Assembly (NCBI GenBank): GCA_017308515.1
Contig: JAFKEN010000011.1
Span: forward strand, 1-64,000
Direction: 5' to 3'
From: Actinomycetales bacterium
GTDB taxonomy: Bacteria; Actinomycetota; Actinomycetes; Actinomycetales; Microbacteriaceae
DNA: 64,000 bases
Part shown: one piece after another, positions 33,293 to 40,473 of the stretch
Numbering within the stretch: position 1 is the stretch's first letter
Layout: the number at the start of each line of letters is the position of its first letter
The notes under the pieces: generated by a model
What the model saw: the letters and a program-made list of their open reading frames with translations, nothing else
The model's database searches: none
Told to the model about the DNA's origin: nothing
Program-made: the position numbers and the translations under genes

Positions 33293-33961
33293 TCATGCCG
33301 CGTGAACGTGAGGGGTGAGGCCGGATACGCGCCGGGAGAGTTCGTCGAACGCGGCCTCGAAGGCCTCCCGTGATCCGTCGCGCACCGGGTCGGGGATCGA
33401 CCAGTGCACCGTCGCGCGCTCGCCGAGCTCCTCGCGCGCGCTGTCGCACACGGTGACGATCAGGTCTCCCGGCACGGCGACCTCCGCGATCGAGCGGGGC
33501 GTCGCGTCGGCGAGGTCGAGTCCGTGCCGGCGGGCGGTGCGCACCGCCTCGGGTTCGACACGGTCCGCGGGGTGCGTACCGCCCGAGATTCCGGCGACAC
33601 CCGTGACGTGCTCGCGCCAGAGCGCTTCGGCGATCTGCGATCGGGCCGAGTTGCCGGTGCAGACGAACAGCACCCGAGTGATGTCGTGGTGTTCCGTTGC
33701 GGTCGCGACGGTGGGGCGCCGCAGGGCGATGTAGACGCGCCGGCCGTCCGCCTCGGAGCGGCGCCGATTCACGATCCCCGCCGCCTCGAGCACGCCGAGA
33801 TGGTGGGCGAGGAGGTTCGAGGCGACCGGGATGCGCCGCCGGATCTCGCCCGGGGTCAGATCGCCGCCCGCCAGCAGGTCGACGACCTGCAGGCGCAGCT
33901 CGTCCGCGAGCGCCGCGTGCGCGGCTGCGCGCTGCGCGAGGGGCATTGACTCAATCAACAT
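33293..33961 (-). CDS. ArsR-ArsC fusion protein
   Basis: 222 aa. N-terminal ~90 residues are an ArsR-type winged helix (RLQVVDLLAGGDLTPGEIRR, LLAHHLGVLEAAGIVNRRRS); no CVC metalloid motif is visible in it. Residues ~98-222 are an LMW phosphatase/ArsC domain with the P-loop CTGNSARSQIAE. Such fusions may couple sensing and phosphatase/reductase activity. ATG 33961 is chosen because it coincides with the +1 predicted from a TTGACA/CACTAT promoter (leaderless); an ATG at 33946 is the alternative. First gene of the unit that continues into the second arsC. Confidence 0.85.
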   Translation of the reverse strand: MLIESMPLAQRAAAHAALADELRLQVVDLLAGGDLTPGEIRRRIPVASNLLAHHLGVLEAAGIVNRRRSEADGRRVYIALRRPTVATATEHHDITRVLFVCTGNSARSQIAEALWREHVTGVAGISGGTHPADRVEPEAVRTARRHGLDLADATPRSIAEVAVPGDLIVTVCDSAREELGERATVHWSIPDPVRDGSREAFEAAFDELSRRVSGLTPHVHAA

Positions 33962-33997
33962 TGAGGCAATAGTGGTTGAGGCAAAGAGCGCTGTCAA
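33945..33997 (-). promoter_or_regulatory. Promoter and 26-bp operator of the arsR-arsC fusion gene
   Basis: Minus-strand -35 TTGACA (33997-33992), 17-bp spacer, -10 CACTAT (33974-33969); the ATG at 33961 falls 7 nt later. A 26-bp palindrome, ATTG-x-CTCAAT-CAAC-ATTGAG-x-CAAT (33945-33970), covers the start codon, and a TTGCCTCAA half-site is repeated in the spacer. Likely autorepressor site. Confidence 0.75.
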
Positions 33998-34080
33998 CCC
34001 CGCCGCGCCGTACACGCGAACGGCGCCCGACCCGACGCGCAACCGCACGTCGAGCCGGGCGCCGCCCGGATCCGCGTCTC

Positions 34081-34287
34081 TTAGGAGAGCGGGGTGATGT
34101 TCTCGGCCTGGAGGCCCTTCGGGCCGCGGGCGACCTCGAACTCGACCTTCTGGCCCTCGTCGAGGTTCTTGTAGCCCGAGCCGGCGATCGCACTGAAGTG
34201 CGCGAAGAGGTCTTCGCTGCCGTCGTCGGGGCTGATGAAGCCGTAGCCCTTTTCGGAGTTGAACCACTTGACGGTTCCGGTTGCCAT
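34081..34287 (-). CDS. cspA: Cold-shock protein (CspA family)
   Basis: 68 aa with RNP1 KGYGFI and RNP2 LFAHFS motifs on a five-strand OB fold. RNA chaperone that melts secondary structure. ATG 34287 follows GAAGGA. The 5' region is long (~200 nt to the putative -10 at 34489-34494), as in cold-regulated csp genes. The far end of this leader shares a near-identical ~70-bp block with the leader of the neighbouring desaturase gene. Confidence 0.96.
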   Translation of the reverse strand: MATGTVKWFNSEKGYGFISPDDGSEDLFAHFSAIAGSGYKNLDEGQKVEFEVARGPKGLQAENITPLS

Positions 34288-34429
34288 GCTGCTGTCCTTC
34301 GTGTTGCGGCGTTGCTGCCTAGGTGAGGTGTGAAGTCGTCGGTGAAGATGCGGTGGTCGGCGCGCCGTGCGGCGCGGCTCAGGAGCGTCCCGTGGGGGCG
34401 CGGCGAGCGGTGATGCGGGGAGTGGGACT

Positions 34430-34499
34430 CCGATCGATCGGGGGCTTCGGCCGTGAAAGCCAAAGGCGAACCGCGATCAGCTGATCCAACTCTACGGGG
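34430..34499 (-). promoter_or_regulatory. Promoter/leader module copy A (cspA)
   Basis: Minus-strand block of 70 nt including TAGAGT -10 (34489-34494), a CAGCTGATCGCGGTT core, GCCTTTGGC hairpin, GGCCGAAGCC and the palindrome CCGATCGATCGG (34430-34441). Over ~55 nt it differs from copy B (35720-35789) at three bases and one G/C-run length. It sits at the predicted 5' end of the cspA transcript. Confidence 0.7.
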
Positions 34500-34607
34500 T
34501 CGCGCCCGTCGGCAAGGTGACGATTCGGTCGCGGCGTGGTGCGCGACCGCCTCACGGCGCCTGGTGCGTCCCCGGCGGGCCGGCTCCCCGCTCCGACTCG
34601 TCGCGCG

Positions 34608-35609
34608 TCAGGCGCTGCGGTAGCTCGCCATCAGCGGGCAGGTGAAGGGGTCGCGCGCCGCGAGCCCGACCTCGTGCAGGTAGCGCACGACGGCCGCATG
34701 CGCGCGGTGCAGCGGCATCTCGGTGTAGGGCACCTCGAGGGTGCGGCAGTGCTCGCGCACGATCTCGCGGGCCTTCGCGAGGTGCGGCCGCGCCATGCTC
34801 GGGAACAGGTGGTGCTCGACCTGGTAGTTGAGCCCGCCGAGCAGCGCGCTGGCCCAGAAGCCGCCGCTGATGTTGCGCGAGGTGCGCACCTGCTTGGTGA
34901 AGAAGTCGAGGCGCGCCTCCTTCGGCACGATCGGCATGCCGGTGTGGTTCACCGCAAACGCGGTGCCCATGTAGACCCCGAACACGGCGAGCTGCACGCC
35001 GACGAAGGCGAAGGCCATGCCGAGCGGCAGCAGCCAGAACACGGCGCCGAACAGCACAGCGAAGCGGATCACGAACAGCGTGATCTCGAACGCGCGCCCG
35101 TCGACCTTGCGCCGCTCGAGCAGCGAGCGGATCGACAGCCAGTGCAGGTTGAGGCCTTCGAGCAGCAGCAGCGGGTAGAACAGCCAGCCCTGCCGGCGGG
35201 TGATCATCGCCAGCAGGCCCTTCTGCGTCGCCGCCGACTCCGGCGTGAAGGCGACCACGTCGACCTCGATGTCGGGGTCGCGACCCACCTGGTTGGGGTT
35301 GGCGTGGTGGCGGGTGTGCTTCGTCATCCACCACTGGTAGCTCATGCCGACGCCGAGCACGCCGACGAGCCGGCCGAGCCGGTCGTTGGCGGGGCCGGAG
35401 TCGAGCACCTGGCGGTGGGCGGCCTCGTGGGAGAGGAACGCGGCCTGGGTGAAGATGATGCCGAGCGCGGCGGCGATGAGCAGCTGGAACCAGCTGTCGC
35501 CGAGCAGGATGAACCCGGTCACCGCGCCGCCGAAGGCGAGCAGCAGGCCGGCGCCGAGCAGCACGTAGAACCAGCGCGCACGGCGCAGCAGACCGGTCTC
35601 GCGGATCAC
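34608..35609 (-). CDS. Membrane fatty-acid desaturase
   Basis: 333 aa as written from GTG 35609. Three His boxes are intact: HEAAH (LSHEAAHRQ), HTRHH (KHTRHHANPN) and QVEHHLF (NYQVEHHLFPSM), the di-iron ligands of membrane acyl-lipid desaturases, with four membrane segments. Introduces a double bond into lipids, a typical cold response. Coding-like sequence continues ~45 codons upstream of 35609 in frame, without a start codon, to a G4/C4 run at 35730-35733; one extra base there would join it to an ATG/TTG in the leader. The true start is therefore uncertain. Confidence 0.9.
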   Translation of the reverse strand: MIRETGLLRRARWFYVLLGAGLLLAFGGAVTGFILLGDSWFQLLIAAALGIIFTQAAFLSHEAAHRQVLDSGPANDRLGRLVGVLGVGMSYQWWMTKHTRHHANPNQVGRDPDIEVDVVAFTPESAATQKGLLAMITRRQGWLFYPLLLLEGLNLHWLSIRSLLERRKVDGRAFEITLFVIRFAVLFGAVFWLLPLGMAFAFVGVQLAVFGVYMGTAFAVNHTGMPIVPKEARLDFFTKQVRTSRNISGGFWASALLGGLNYQVEHHLFPSMARPHLAKAREIVREHCRTLEVPYTEMPLHRAHAAVVRYLHEVGLAARDPFTCPLMASYRSA

Positions 35610-35719
35610 GCGGCTGACCGCGGTGAACGAGCGGGCCGGATCGACGCGCGGCCCGGTTCGGGGTGTGGTGGTGCGGATCCGCCCGGCGTCGGGCGAGGAG
35701 ATGGAGGAGATGGGAGCAT

Positions 35720-35789
35720 CCGATCGATCGGGGCTTCGGCCATGAACGCCAAAGGCAAACCGCGATCAGCTGGGGCTGACACTACGGGG
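35720..35789 (-). promoter_or_regulatory. Promoter/leader module copy B (desaturase)
   Basis: Second copy of the block at 34430-34499: TAGTGT -10 (35779-35784), CAGCTGATCGCGGTT, GCCTTTGGC, GGCCGAAGCC, CCGATCGATCGG. It lies ~110-180 nt upstream of the GTG used for the desaturase. The 35610-36027 interval otherwise contains only the start of the lower-GC island. Confidence 0.7.
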
Positions 35790-36027
35790 CGGAGATGGCG
35801 CGGGCCTGTGAATCGCCGGTCCGCTTTGTGTGGTCACCGGGACAGCCTGGATGAAAAGCGCGTCGAGACACCACGCCATCCGGTGAGAACGTCGTCGAGA
35901 CAGAATTCCCTGACCTTTCGCGTCAGCCGTTTGGTTGTCAATGCCGCGCCAGTCGGCAAATGGGGCTGGGGCGGGTCGCCGCTCTGTAGAGTGGCGGGTC
36001 TACACCGCGGCGAATCTGGAGGCATCC

Positions 36028-36714
36028 ATGAACCGAGGGATGATCGCGCTCGCTCTCGTCGCTCTGCTGCTACTCGCCGGGTGCGGTGGTACGAAAGTAG
36101 ATGCCGCACCCGATGCGACTGCCGGGGTGAAACCAGCGACTACCTCCAGTCCCGAGCCGTTGCCCGCGGTCGAGGACTTGACCATCCCCGTCGGCCTTGA
36201 CAATGACACCGTTGGGGCACTCGTTCTCTCCCGGCTCAACGCCTGGATGCGCTCTGGTCTCACCGACGACAACGTGAATCGCTGGACTTGGCATACCGGC
36301 TCGAACGAGGACTTCATCTACGCGATCGTCGAGCAGTACTCACCGATCTACGAGGCTGCACTGTTTACGCCCGACGTCGAGATGCTCGCGGACCTACGGC
36401 TGCGCCAGGCGCTCTACTTGGAGGCCGCTTTCAACTCCGCCAACCCCGATTACGACCCGGAACGATATGACGCGAACCTCGTCTTCGACCATGTGACCTA
36501 CCTGAAGGGTTGGGGCACCGAGGAGCGCACGCTTGAGGTGTTCTACCGCCTAGTAGGCAATTCGGACCAGAACAGAGTTGGCGAGAAATTCTCGCCAACT
36601 CTTGCCGAGTACGAAGGCAAGCTCGCGAGTCACATTGTCTTTCTGGTCGACGCGGGGGACGGCACGGAAAAGATCGAGAAGATCAGCGGAGGCAAGCCGT
36701 TCCCGGGGCAATAG
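36028..36714 (+). CDS. Lipoprotein of unknown function (island)
   Basis: 228 aa, ATG 36028 with CTGGAGG 5 nt upstream. Signal peptide with lipobox LLLLAGC (Cys ~19), then a Thr/Pro/Ala-rich linker and a ~170-residue globular domain with aromatic-rich segments (NVNRWTWHTGSNEDFIYAIV, VTYLKGWGTEERTLEVFY). A TAGAGT -10-like box is at 35987-35992. No family recognised. The coding sequence carries a 29-bp perfect palindrome (36574-36602). Lower GC than the chromosome average suggests transfer. Confidence 0.75.
   Translation: MNRGMIALALVALLLLAGCGGTKVDAAPDATAGVKPATTSSPEPLPAVEDLTIPVGLDNDTVGALVLSRLNAWMRSGLTDDNVNRWTWHTGSNEDFIYAIVEQYSPIYEAALFTPDVEMLADLRLRQALYLEAAFNSANPDYDPERYDANLVFDHVTYLKGWGTEERTLEVFYRLVGNSDQNRVGEKFSPTLAEYEGKLASHIVFLVDAGDGTEKIEKISGGKPFPGQ
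36574..36602. repeat. 29-bp perfect palindrome inside a lipoprotein gene
   Basis: Arms AGAGTTGGCGAGAA (36574-36587) and TTCTCGCCAACTCT (36589-36602) around a single A. All 14 pairs match. It lies within codons near the C-terminus of the island lipoprotein. Confidence 0.95.
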
Positions 36715-36785
36715 GGAGCCTTAGCCCGATCCGGTTCTGGCCAAGGCGCGCGAACGGCTCGCGCCGCCTCGACTGGACACGGCCG

Positions 36786-37043
36786 ATGGGCGTCGGGGGA
36801 GTGCGCCAGTACTACCTCGTCCCGGCAGCCCGCCGTCTGAAGATCGTCCAGCACATGCGCATGCACGACCTCCGGCACACCTACGCGAGGCTCATGCTCG
36901 CCGCGGGGCTCAAGCCCTACGAGGTCAGCCGTTGGATGGGCCACGCGAACGTCAGCACGACTGACGGCATCTACGGGCGCCTGTACCCGAGCGACTACAC
37001 GGACCAGATCGCCCGGTTTGAGGCGTTCGTCGCGGAGGCGTAG
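36786..37043 (+). pseudogene. Tyrosine recombinase, C-terminal fragment
   Basis: 85 codons from the first ATG; the same frame is coding-like for ~25 codons further upstream (…RRLDWTRPMGV) with no start. Contains the HDLRHTYARLMLAAGL box with catalytic His/Arg, the GHANVSTT His and the nucleophile Tyr in DGIYGRLYP, i.e. the C-terminal catalytic part of a phage/ICE integrase. The N-terminal DNA-binding and the first catalytic Arg regions are missing. A remnant of the enzyme that may have mobilised the island. Confidence 0.85.
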
Positions 37044-37110
37044 GAGTGGGGTACGGCACGCCCCGGACGGACGATATTCGGTCTTCTCCGGCTCTGCAAT
37101 ACTTTCGGCC

Positions 37111-37674
37111 ATGCTGCCAGCGTTGGATCAGGCGACTGGCGCACTCCCGGTTGGCCGGTTCCCGGCCGATCTCGCGGAGGTGCGCGCGGCCTACGTGGAC
37201 TCTCCGGACTTCGCCGCGTCCACGACCCGTCAAGAAATCTGGACGCACTTCGAGTCCGCCACCGCTGAGCTTCGACGAATCGTGCCGGTGGCCTACGTCT
37301 GGATCGCGGGCAGCTTCTTGACAAGCAAGGCTGACCCCGACGACATCGACCTCGTGTACTGGTGCGAGGACCGTCACATCGACAATGTGTCGGACGTCCG
37401 CGATAAGCAGATCCTCGAACTGTTCGCGAAGAACAAAGTTCGCACGCAGACCGGACTTCGGGTCGACACTAGATATGGTCGGTGGCATGTCCACCCGGAC
37501 GCCGATCGGGTGATGACCGCACAGCACCTGTCGTACAGCCAGACGAGGGGGTACTGGGATGACTTCTGGCTCCGCATGCGTTCTGGTGCCAAGACTGATC
37601 CCCGCGTGCGCGAAGATGCTCTTCCGCGACGGGGCTACCTCGAGGTGATTCTGGATGGCGTCTATGTCGTTTGA
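37111..37674 (+). CDS. DUF6932-like nucleotidyltransferase-fold protein
   Basis: 187 aa, ATG 37111. The segment YVWIAGSFLTSKADPDDIDL holds a GS...DxD arrangement like the nucleotidyltransferase (MNT/Pol-beta) active site, as in DUF6932 proteins. Related enzymes modify toxins or tRNAs in toxin-antitoxin and abortive-infection systems. The downstream gene overlaps it by 20 nt, so the two are probably a functional pair. Location in a tRNA-adjacent island supports a defence or mobile-element role; this is an inference. Confidence 0.75.
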   Translation: MLPALDQATGALPVGRFPADLAEVRAAYVDSPDFAASTTRQEIWTHFESATAELRRIVPVAYVWIAGSFLTSKADPDDIDLVYWCEDRHIDNVSDVRDKQILELFAKNKVRTQTGLRVDTRYGRWHVHPDADRVMTAQHLSYSQTRGYWDDFWLRMRSGAKTDPRVREDALPRRGYLEVILDGVYVV

Positions 37675-38635
37675 CTGGAACGCCTACCGCGCTGCCCTGC
37701 CCGATGACGTCGAGGCGGTCGAGTGGGAGGACGCCGAAGACTTAGGACGTCTCAGCGTGAGTGCTTTCCTCTCGGAGCAGTCGCCTGTCAGGCGCGAGGC
37801 ATCGAGCGGCTTCGTGAAGCTCACGGGCGCAGGAGTCAGCGGTCACACGGCACCCGTCGAGCAGGTCGCCAACGTCATGCGGAACTTCCAGCGTCTCGTA
37901 CTCGCCAGCGGGTTGTCGCTGAGCGGGTTCAAGACGCTTCGCGGTCGGCTGCCGAGTGACGTTGTGTCCAAGACGCTGCTTCACCTCGACGGCTCTGCGC
38001 TGGCAGGGAGTCTTGTCCTGACCGTCATTCCGGCGACCCCGCCCGAGCAGGAAATCATGCCGGACGGGCAGGCAGAGTTCTTCCGCGACGATGACAAGCA
38101 GTTGGTGGACCAAGCAGTGGAAAAGTCGGTCTCGCTCCTGAATATGGCGAAGGAGATCGGCCCCGACGCTGACGATTCTGAGTTCTTGGCCGAGGTACTC
38201 GATGCCGGTCCTCGTGTCGCCTCGACTCTGCGCGACCTCGCAGACACACTCGTGCAGGGTGACTTCGATACCGAACTCGCTTGGAATGAGCCAGGTCAGC
38301 GTCGCCTTGTTTCACGGCTGACCGTCCCGCAACTGGCCCACCTGAGCACGCTCGTCGCTTCCCGCGAACTTGCGAAGGAGCCGACGGTGCTCACGGGGAT
38401 CATCCGCACAGTCAGCGACATCGCGCCGCTACGAGTGGAGATCGCGGACGGCCAGATCGAAACCATCCAGGCCGACGACATTCCCCACGGCGTGATCGCG
38501 GAGCTTCGCGTCGGTATGACGGTTCGCATCGCGGCTTCTGTCACCGAGGATGTTTCTGCCGGTGGTGACGTCAAGACCCGATACACCGCCTCTGCGATCG
38601 AAGTACTAAGTGAACCCGAGGACGCGACGTCCTAG
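37655..38635 (+). CDS. Partner of the nucleotidyltransferase-like gene, unknown
   Basis: 326 aa from ATG 37655 (an ATG three codons later is also possible). Overlaps the preceding gene by 20 nt. Soluble and acidic; N-terminal FDWNAYRAALPDDVEAVEW, a central beta-rich region, then a helical part and a C-terminal small beta domain (PTVLTGIIRTVSDIAPLRVE) that looks like an OB/SH3-type fold. No catalytic motif recognised. The tight overlap suggests the two products act together, for example as toxin and antitoxin. Confidence 0.7.
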   Translation: MASMSFDWNAYRAALPDDVEAVEWEDAEDLGRLSVSAFLSEQSPVRREASSGFVKLTGAGVSGHTAPVEQVANVMRNFQRLVLASGLSLSGFKTLRGRLPSDVVSKTLLHLDGSALAGSLVLTVIPATPPEQEIMPDGQAEFFRDDDKQLVDQAVEKSVSLLNMAKEIGPDADDSEFLAEVLDAGPRVASTLRDLADTLVQGDFDTELAWNEPGQRRLVSRLTVPQLAHLSTLVASRELAKEPTVLTGIIRTVSDIAPLRVEIADGQIETIQADDIPHGVIAELRVGMTVRIAASVTEDVSAGGDVKTRYTASAIEVLSEPEDATS

Positions 38636-38644
38636 CGTTCTCTC

Positions 38645-39475
38645 GTGAGTAGGTCGCGAGCGGTCAAGCCCGGAGTCGAGATTTCGGCGTGGTCTGATCA
38701 GAAGTGGGTCCGCGGTATTTCGCACATCGGTGCCATGACCGAAGTCGCGACGGCGTGGGACACAGCAGTGCATGTGTGGGTGGACCTCGCGCTCAGCAAT
38801 GATCGCTACTTCATCGATGCGACCCTGCGGATGAACGCCAGCCCGCCGCTCGAAGAGATGGCCCTGCGCCTCGGGGATGCGATCCACTGCTTTCGCAGCG
38901 CGCTTGACTCGCTCGCGTGGTCGCTGTGCAACCTCGACGGAGCCGTGCCCGCAGAGCCGACAAAGGTCTACTTCCCGTGCGCTCCGACCGAGGGGAAGTG
39001 GAAGAACGCGGCCAAGGCGCTCGAATCCATGCCCGCGGAGTTCTTGGAGCGCATCCATCAGATGCAGCCCTTCAACACCGGGCCGGGTAGTCCGCTTCAG
39101 TTGCTCGTGGACTTGAGCAACCAGGACAAGCACCGCGGCATGATCACGGGCCGCGCGAACCCATCGGCGCTACAGATCGGCGTGCACACCGGAGGCGCGA
39201 CGGGGACTCGCAACGGCATCACGAACGGGATGCGAATCGACTTCTTGAATCCCGAGATGACATTGGCCGACGGAATCCCGTTCGCCCGCATTGAGACGAG
39301 CGTCCCCGTCGATCTCACCCATGAGCGCGAGCCGGTCGGGCTGGAGTATTTCGTCAGCGTCGGCGACCAGGAGTACCCGCTGGGCGACGTTCAGATGGGG
39401 CTAATCCAGTTGCAGCAAGTGATGATCTTCGTCCGTGAGGGACACTCCCCACCTTCGCCGCAGCCCCCGGCGTGA
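38645..39475 (+). CDS. Island protein with an SNxDKHR motif
   Basis: 276 aa from GTG 38645, 9 bp after the preceding stop. A helical region MALRLGDAIHCFRSALDSLA is followed by a segment ending in LVDLSNQDKHRGM; this helix-plus-DKHR layout is shared by a widespread group of uncharacterised actinobacterial proteins and recalls HEPN-like helical domains, though no RxxxxH motif is certain. The C-terminal part is beta-rich. Probably the third gene of the island operon. Function unknown. Confidence 0.65.
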   Translation: MSRSRAVKPGVEISAWSDQKWVRGISHIGAMTEVATAWDTAVHVWVDLALSNDRYFIDATLRMNASPPLEEMALRLGDAIHCFRSALDSLAWSLCNLDGAVPAEPTKVYFPCAPTEGKWKNAAKALESMPAEFLERIHQMQPFNTGPGSPLQLLVDLSNQDKHRGMITGRANPSALQIGVHTGGATGTRNGITNGMRIDFLNPEMTLADGIPFARIETSVPVDLTHEREPVGLEYFVSVGDQEYPLGDVQMGLIQLQQVMIFVREGHSPPSPQPPA

Positions 39476-39495
39476 GCGCGCCGTGGAGGCCGATT

Positions 39496-39569
39496 TGGAG
39501 GGGCGGACGGGAATCGAACCCGCGTAATTAGTTTGGAAGACTAAGGCTCTACCATTGAGCTACCGCCCC
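39496..39569 (-). tRNA. tRNA-Gly (anticodon TCC)
   Basis: Full cloverleaf on the minus strand: acceptor GGGGCGG/CCGCCCC, D arm GCTC/GAGC, anticodon loop CTTCCAA, T arm with GGTTCGAATCC. Discriminator T and an encoded CCA (39498-39496). No promoter directly upstream; it may be transcribed from the -10 box before the partial copy at 39675-39715. Confidence 0.95.
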
Positions 39570-39674
39570 GTGCCGACCGGATTTGGCCGGGATTTCTGTT
39601 TTCGGTTGTGGCGGCGAGGGCCGAAGTCCTCAGCGTTCTCGGGGCAGCGTAGCCGCCTGGTGGCTCAGCCCGTC

Positions 39675-39715
39675 CAGTTTGGAAGACTGAGGCTCTACCA
39701 TTGAGCTACCGCCCC
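39675..39715 (-). pseudogene. Partial tRNA-Gly (5' half only)
   Basis: Repeats the first ~41 nt of the tRNA-Gly at 39496-39569 (acceptor 5' strand, D arm, anticodon loop and most of the anticodon stem) with one mismatch, then stops matching. A TAGACT -10-like box lies upstream on the minus strand, near 39750-39760. Displaced half of a tRNA gene, as left by integration or deletion at a tRNA attachment site. Confidence 0.85.
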
Positions 39716-39833
39716 GCGCGCCGCGGGATCCCCGCAGGCGCCTCGCGAGTCTAGCCGAGTGGGTGCGCCTCCCTCGCCGCAGTGACGCCGTCTCGGCGTC
39801 AACCTTCAACGGGTCTGTGCGCGTCGAGAGAAC

Positions 39834-40466
39834 ATGACGAAGCTCTCCCGCTCGCTCGCCGCGACCGCCGCATCCGCCGCCGTCGCCGCCGGCCTCCTCC
39901 TCGGAGTGGCCGCGCCCGCCTCCGCCACCCCCGACGCGTCCACGACCGCCGACCACCGCGCGTCGGCGGGCATCGTGAAGCCGCCGATCGTGTTCCCGAG
40001 CTGCAAGTCGATGGTCCCCGCCGCCACGGTGCGGCTCTGGGGCGTCGCGCCCACCCTCAGCGACCGGTACGGCTCGACCGCCGCCGACCTCATCGCGGTG
40101 ATCACGGCCCGGCCCAGCGCGACCTGCACCTGGAAGAAGGGCACCTTCGGCGCGACCGCCTACGGCACCATCAGCGAGGTCGCCATCAGCCCCGCCGACT
40201 TCGCGTACCTGCGCGACTGGTACCGCGCCCACGGCTACGTCGAGTCGGCCCACAACCCGGCGACGCAGCCGGGCACCGCGGCCGACCTGATCTTCAACTC
40301 CACCTCCCCGAAGGGACGTGGCGGCGAGATGGTCTTCCTGTCGCCGGACGGATGGTGGGTCACCGCTTCCCAGGTGGACGCCGGCTCGGTGAGCACCGGG
40401 ATCCTCGGATCGTTCACCTACGACGCCGTCGACGTCTTCCTCGACCTCAACCCGACGCGGGTCTGA
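39834..40466 (+). CDS. Secreted protein of unknown function
   Basis: 210 aa with a Sec-type signal peptide (TKLSRSLAATAASAAVAAGL, cleavage near APASA). The mature part has two Cys (FPSCKSM and ATCTWKKG) that may form a disulfide, and a repeating pattern of small domains. Similar small secreted proteins occur in Microbacteriaceae. ATG 39834. The 39716-39833 interval before it contains only a possible promoter. Function unknown. Confidence 0.75.
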   Translation: MTKLSRSLAATAASAAVAAGLLLGVAAPASATPDASTTADHRASAGIVKPPIVFPSCKSMVPAATVRLWGVAPTLSDRYGSTAADLIAVITARPSATCTWKKGTFGATAYGTISEVAISPADFAYLRDWYRAHGYVESAHNPATQPGTAADLIFNSTSPKGRGGEMVFLSPDGWWVTASQVDAGSVSTGILGSFTYDAVDVFLDLNPTRV

Positions 40467-40473
40467 GCGCCGG

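Larger units (their letters stand above)
35790..39680. mobile_element. Lower-GC accessory island next to tRNA-Gly
   Basis: Codon use and base composition fall below the flanks from about 35.8 kb to the tRNA-Gly region. Contents: a lipoprotein gene, a 5'-truncated tyrosine recombinase, a nucleotidyltransferase-like gene with an overlapping partner, and a further orphan gene. It ends at an intact tRNA-Gly and a partial tRNA-Gly copy. I found no matching tRNA fragment at the left edge, so exact ends are not defined. Most likely a decayed integrative element. Confidence 0.6.

Noticed and set aside
33951-34463. 170-codon minus-strand frame starting in the cspA leader (MAFTAEAP...)
   Set aside because: It overlaps cspA in another frame and has no family features. 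Its first codons match the shared leader module, so it is better explained as duplicated leader sequence than as a gene.
35790-36027. Left attachment site of the island matching tRNA-Gly
   Set aside because: I looked for the anticodon-arm core or tRNA 3' half here and did not find it; the left boundary stays undefined.
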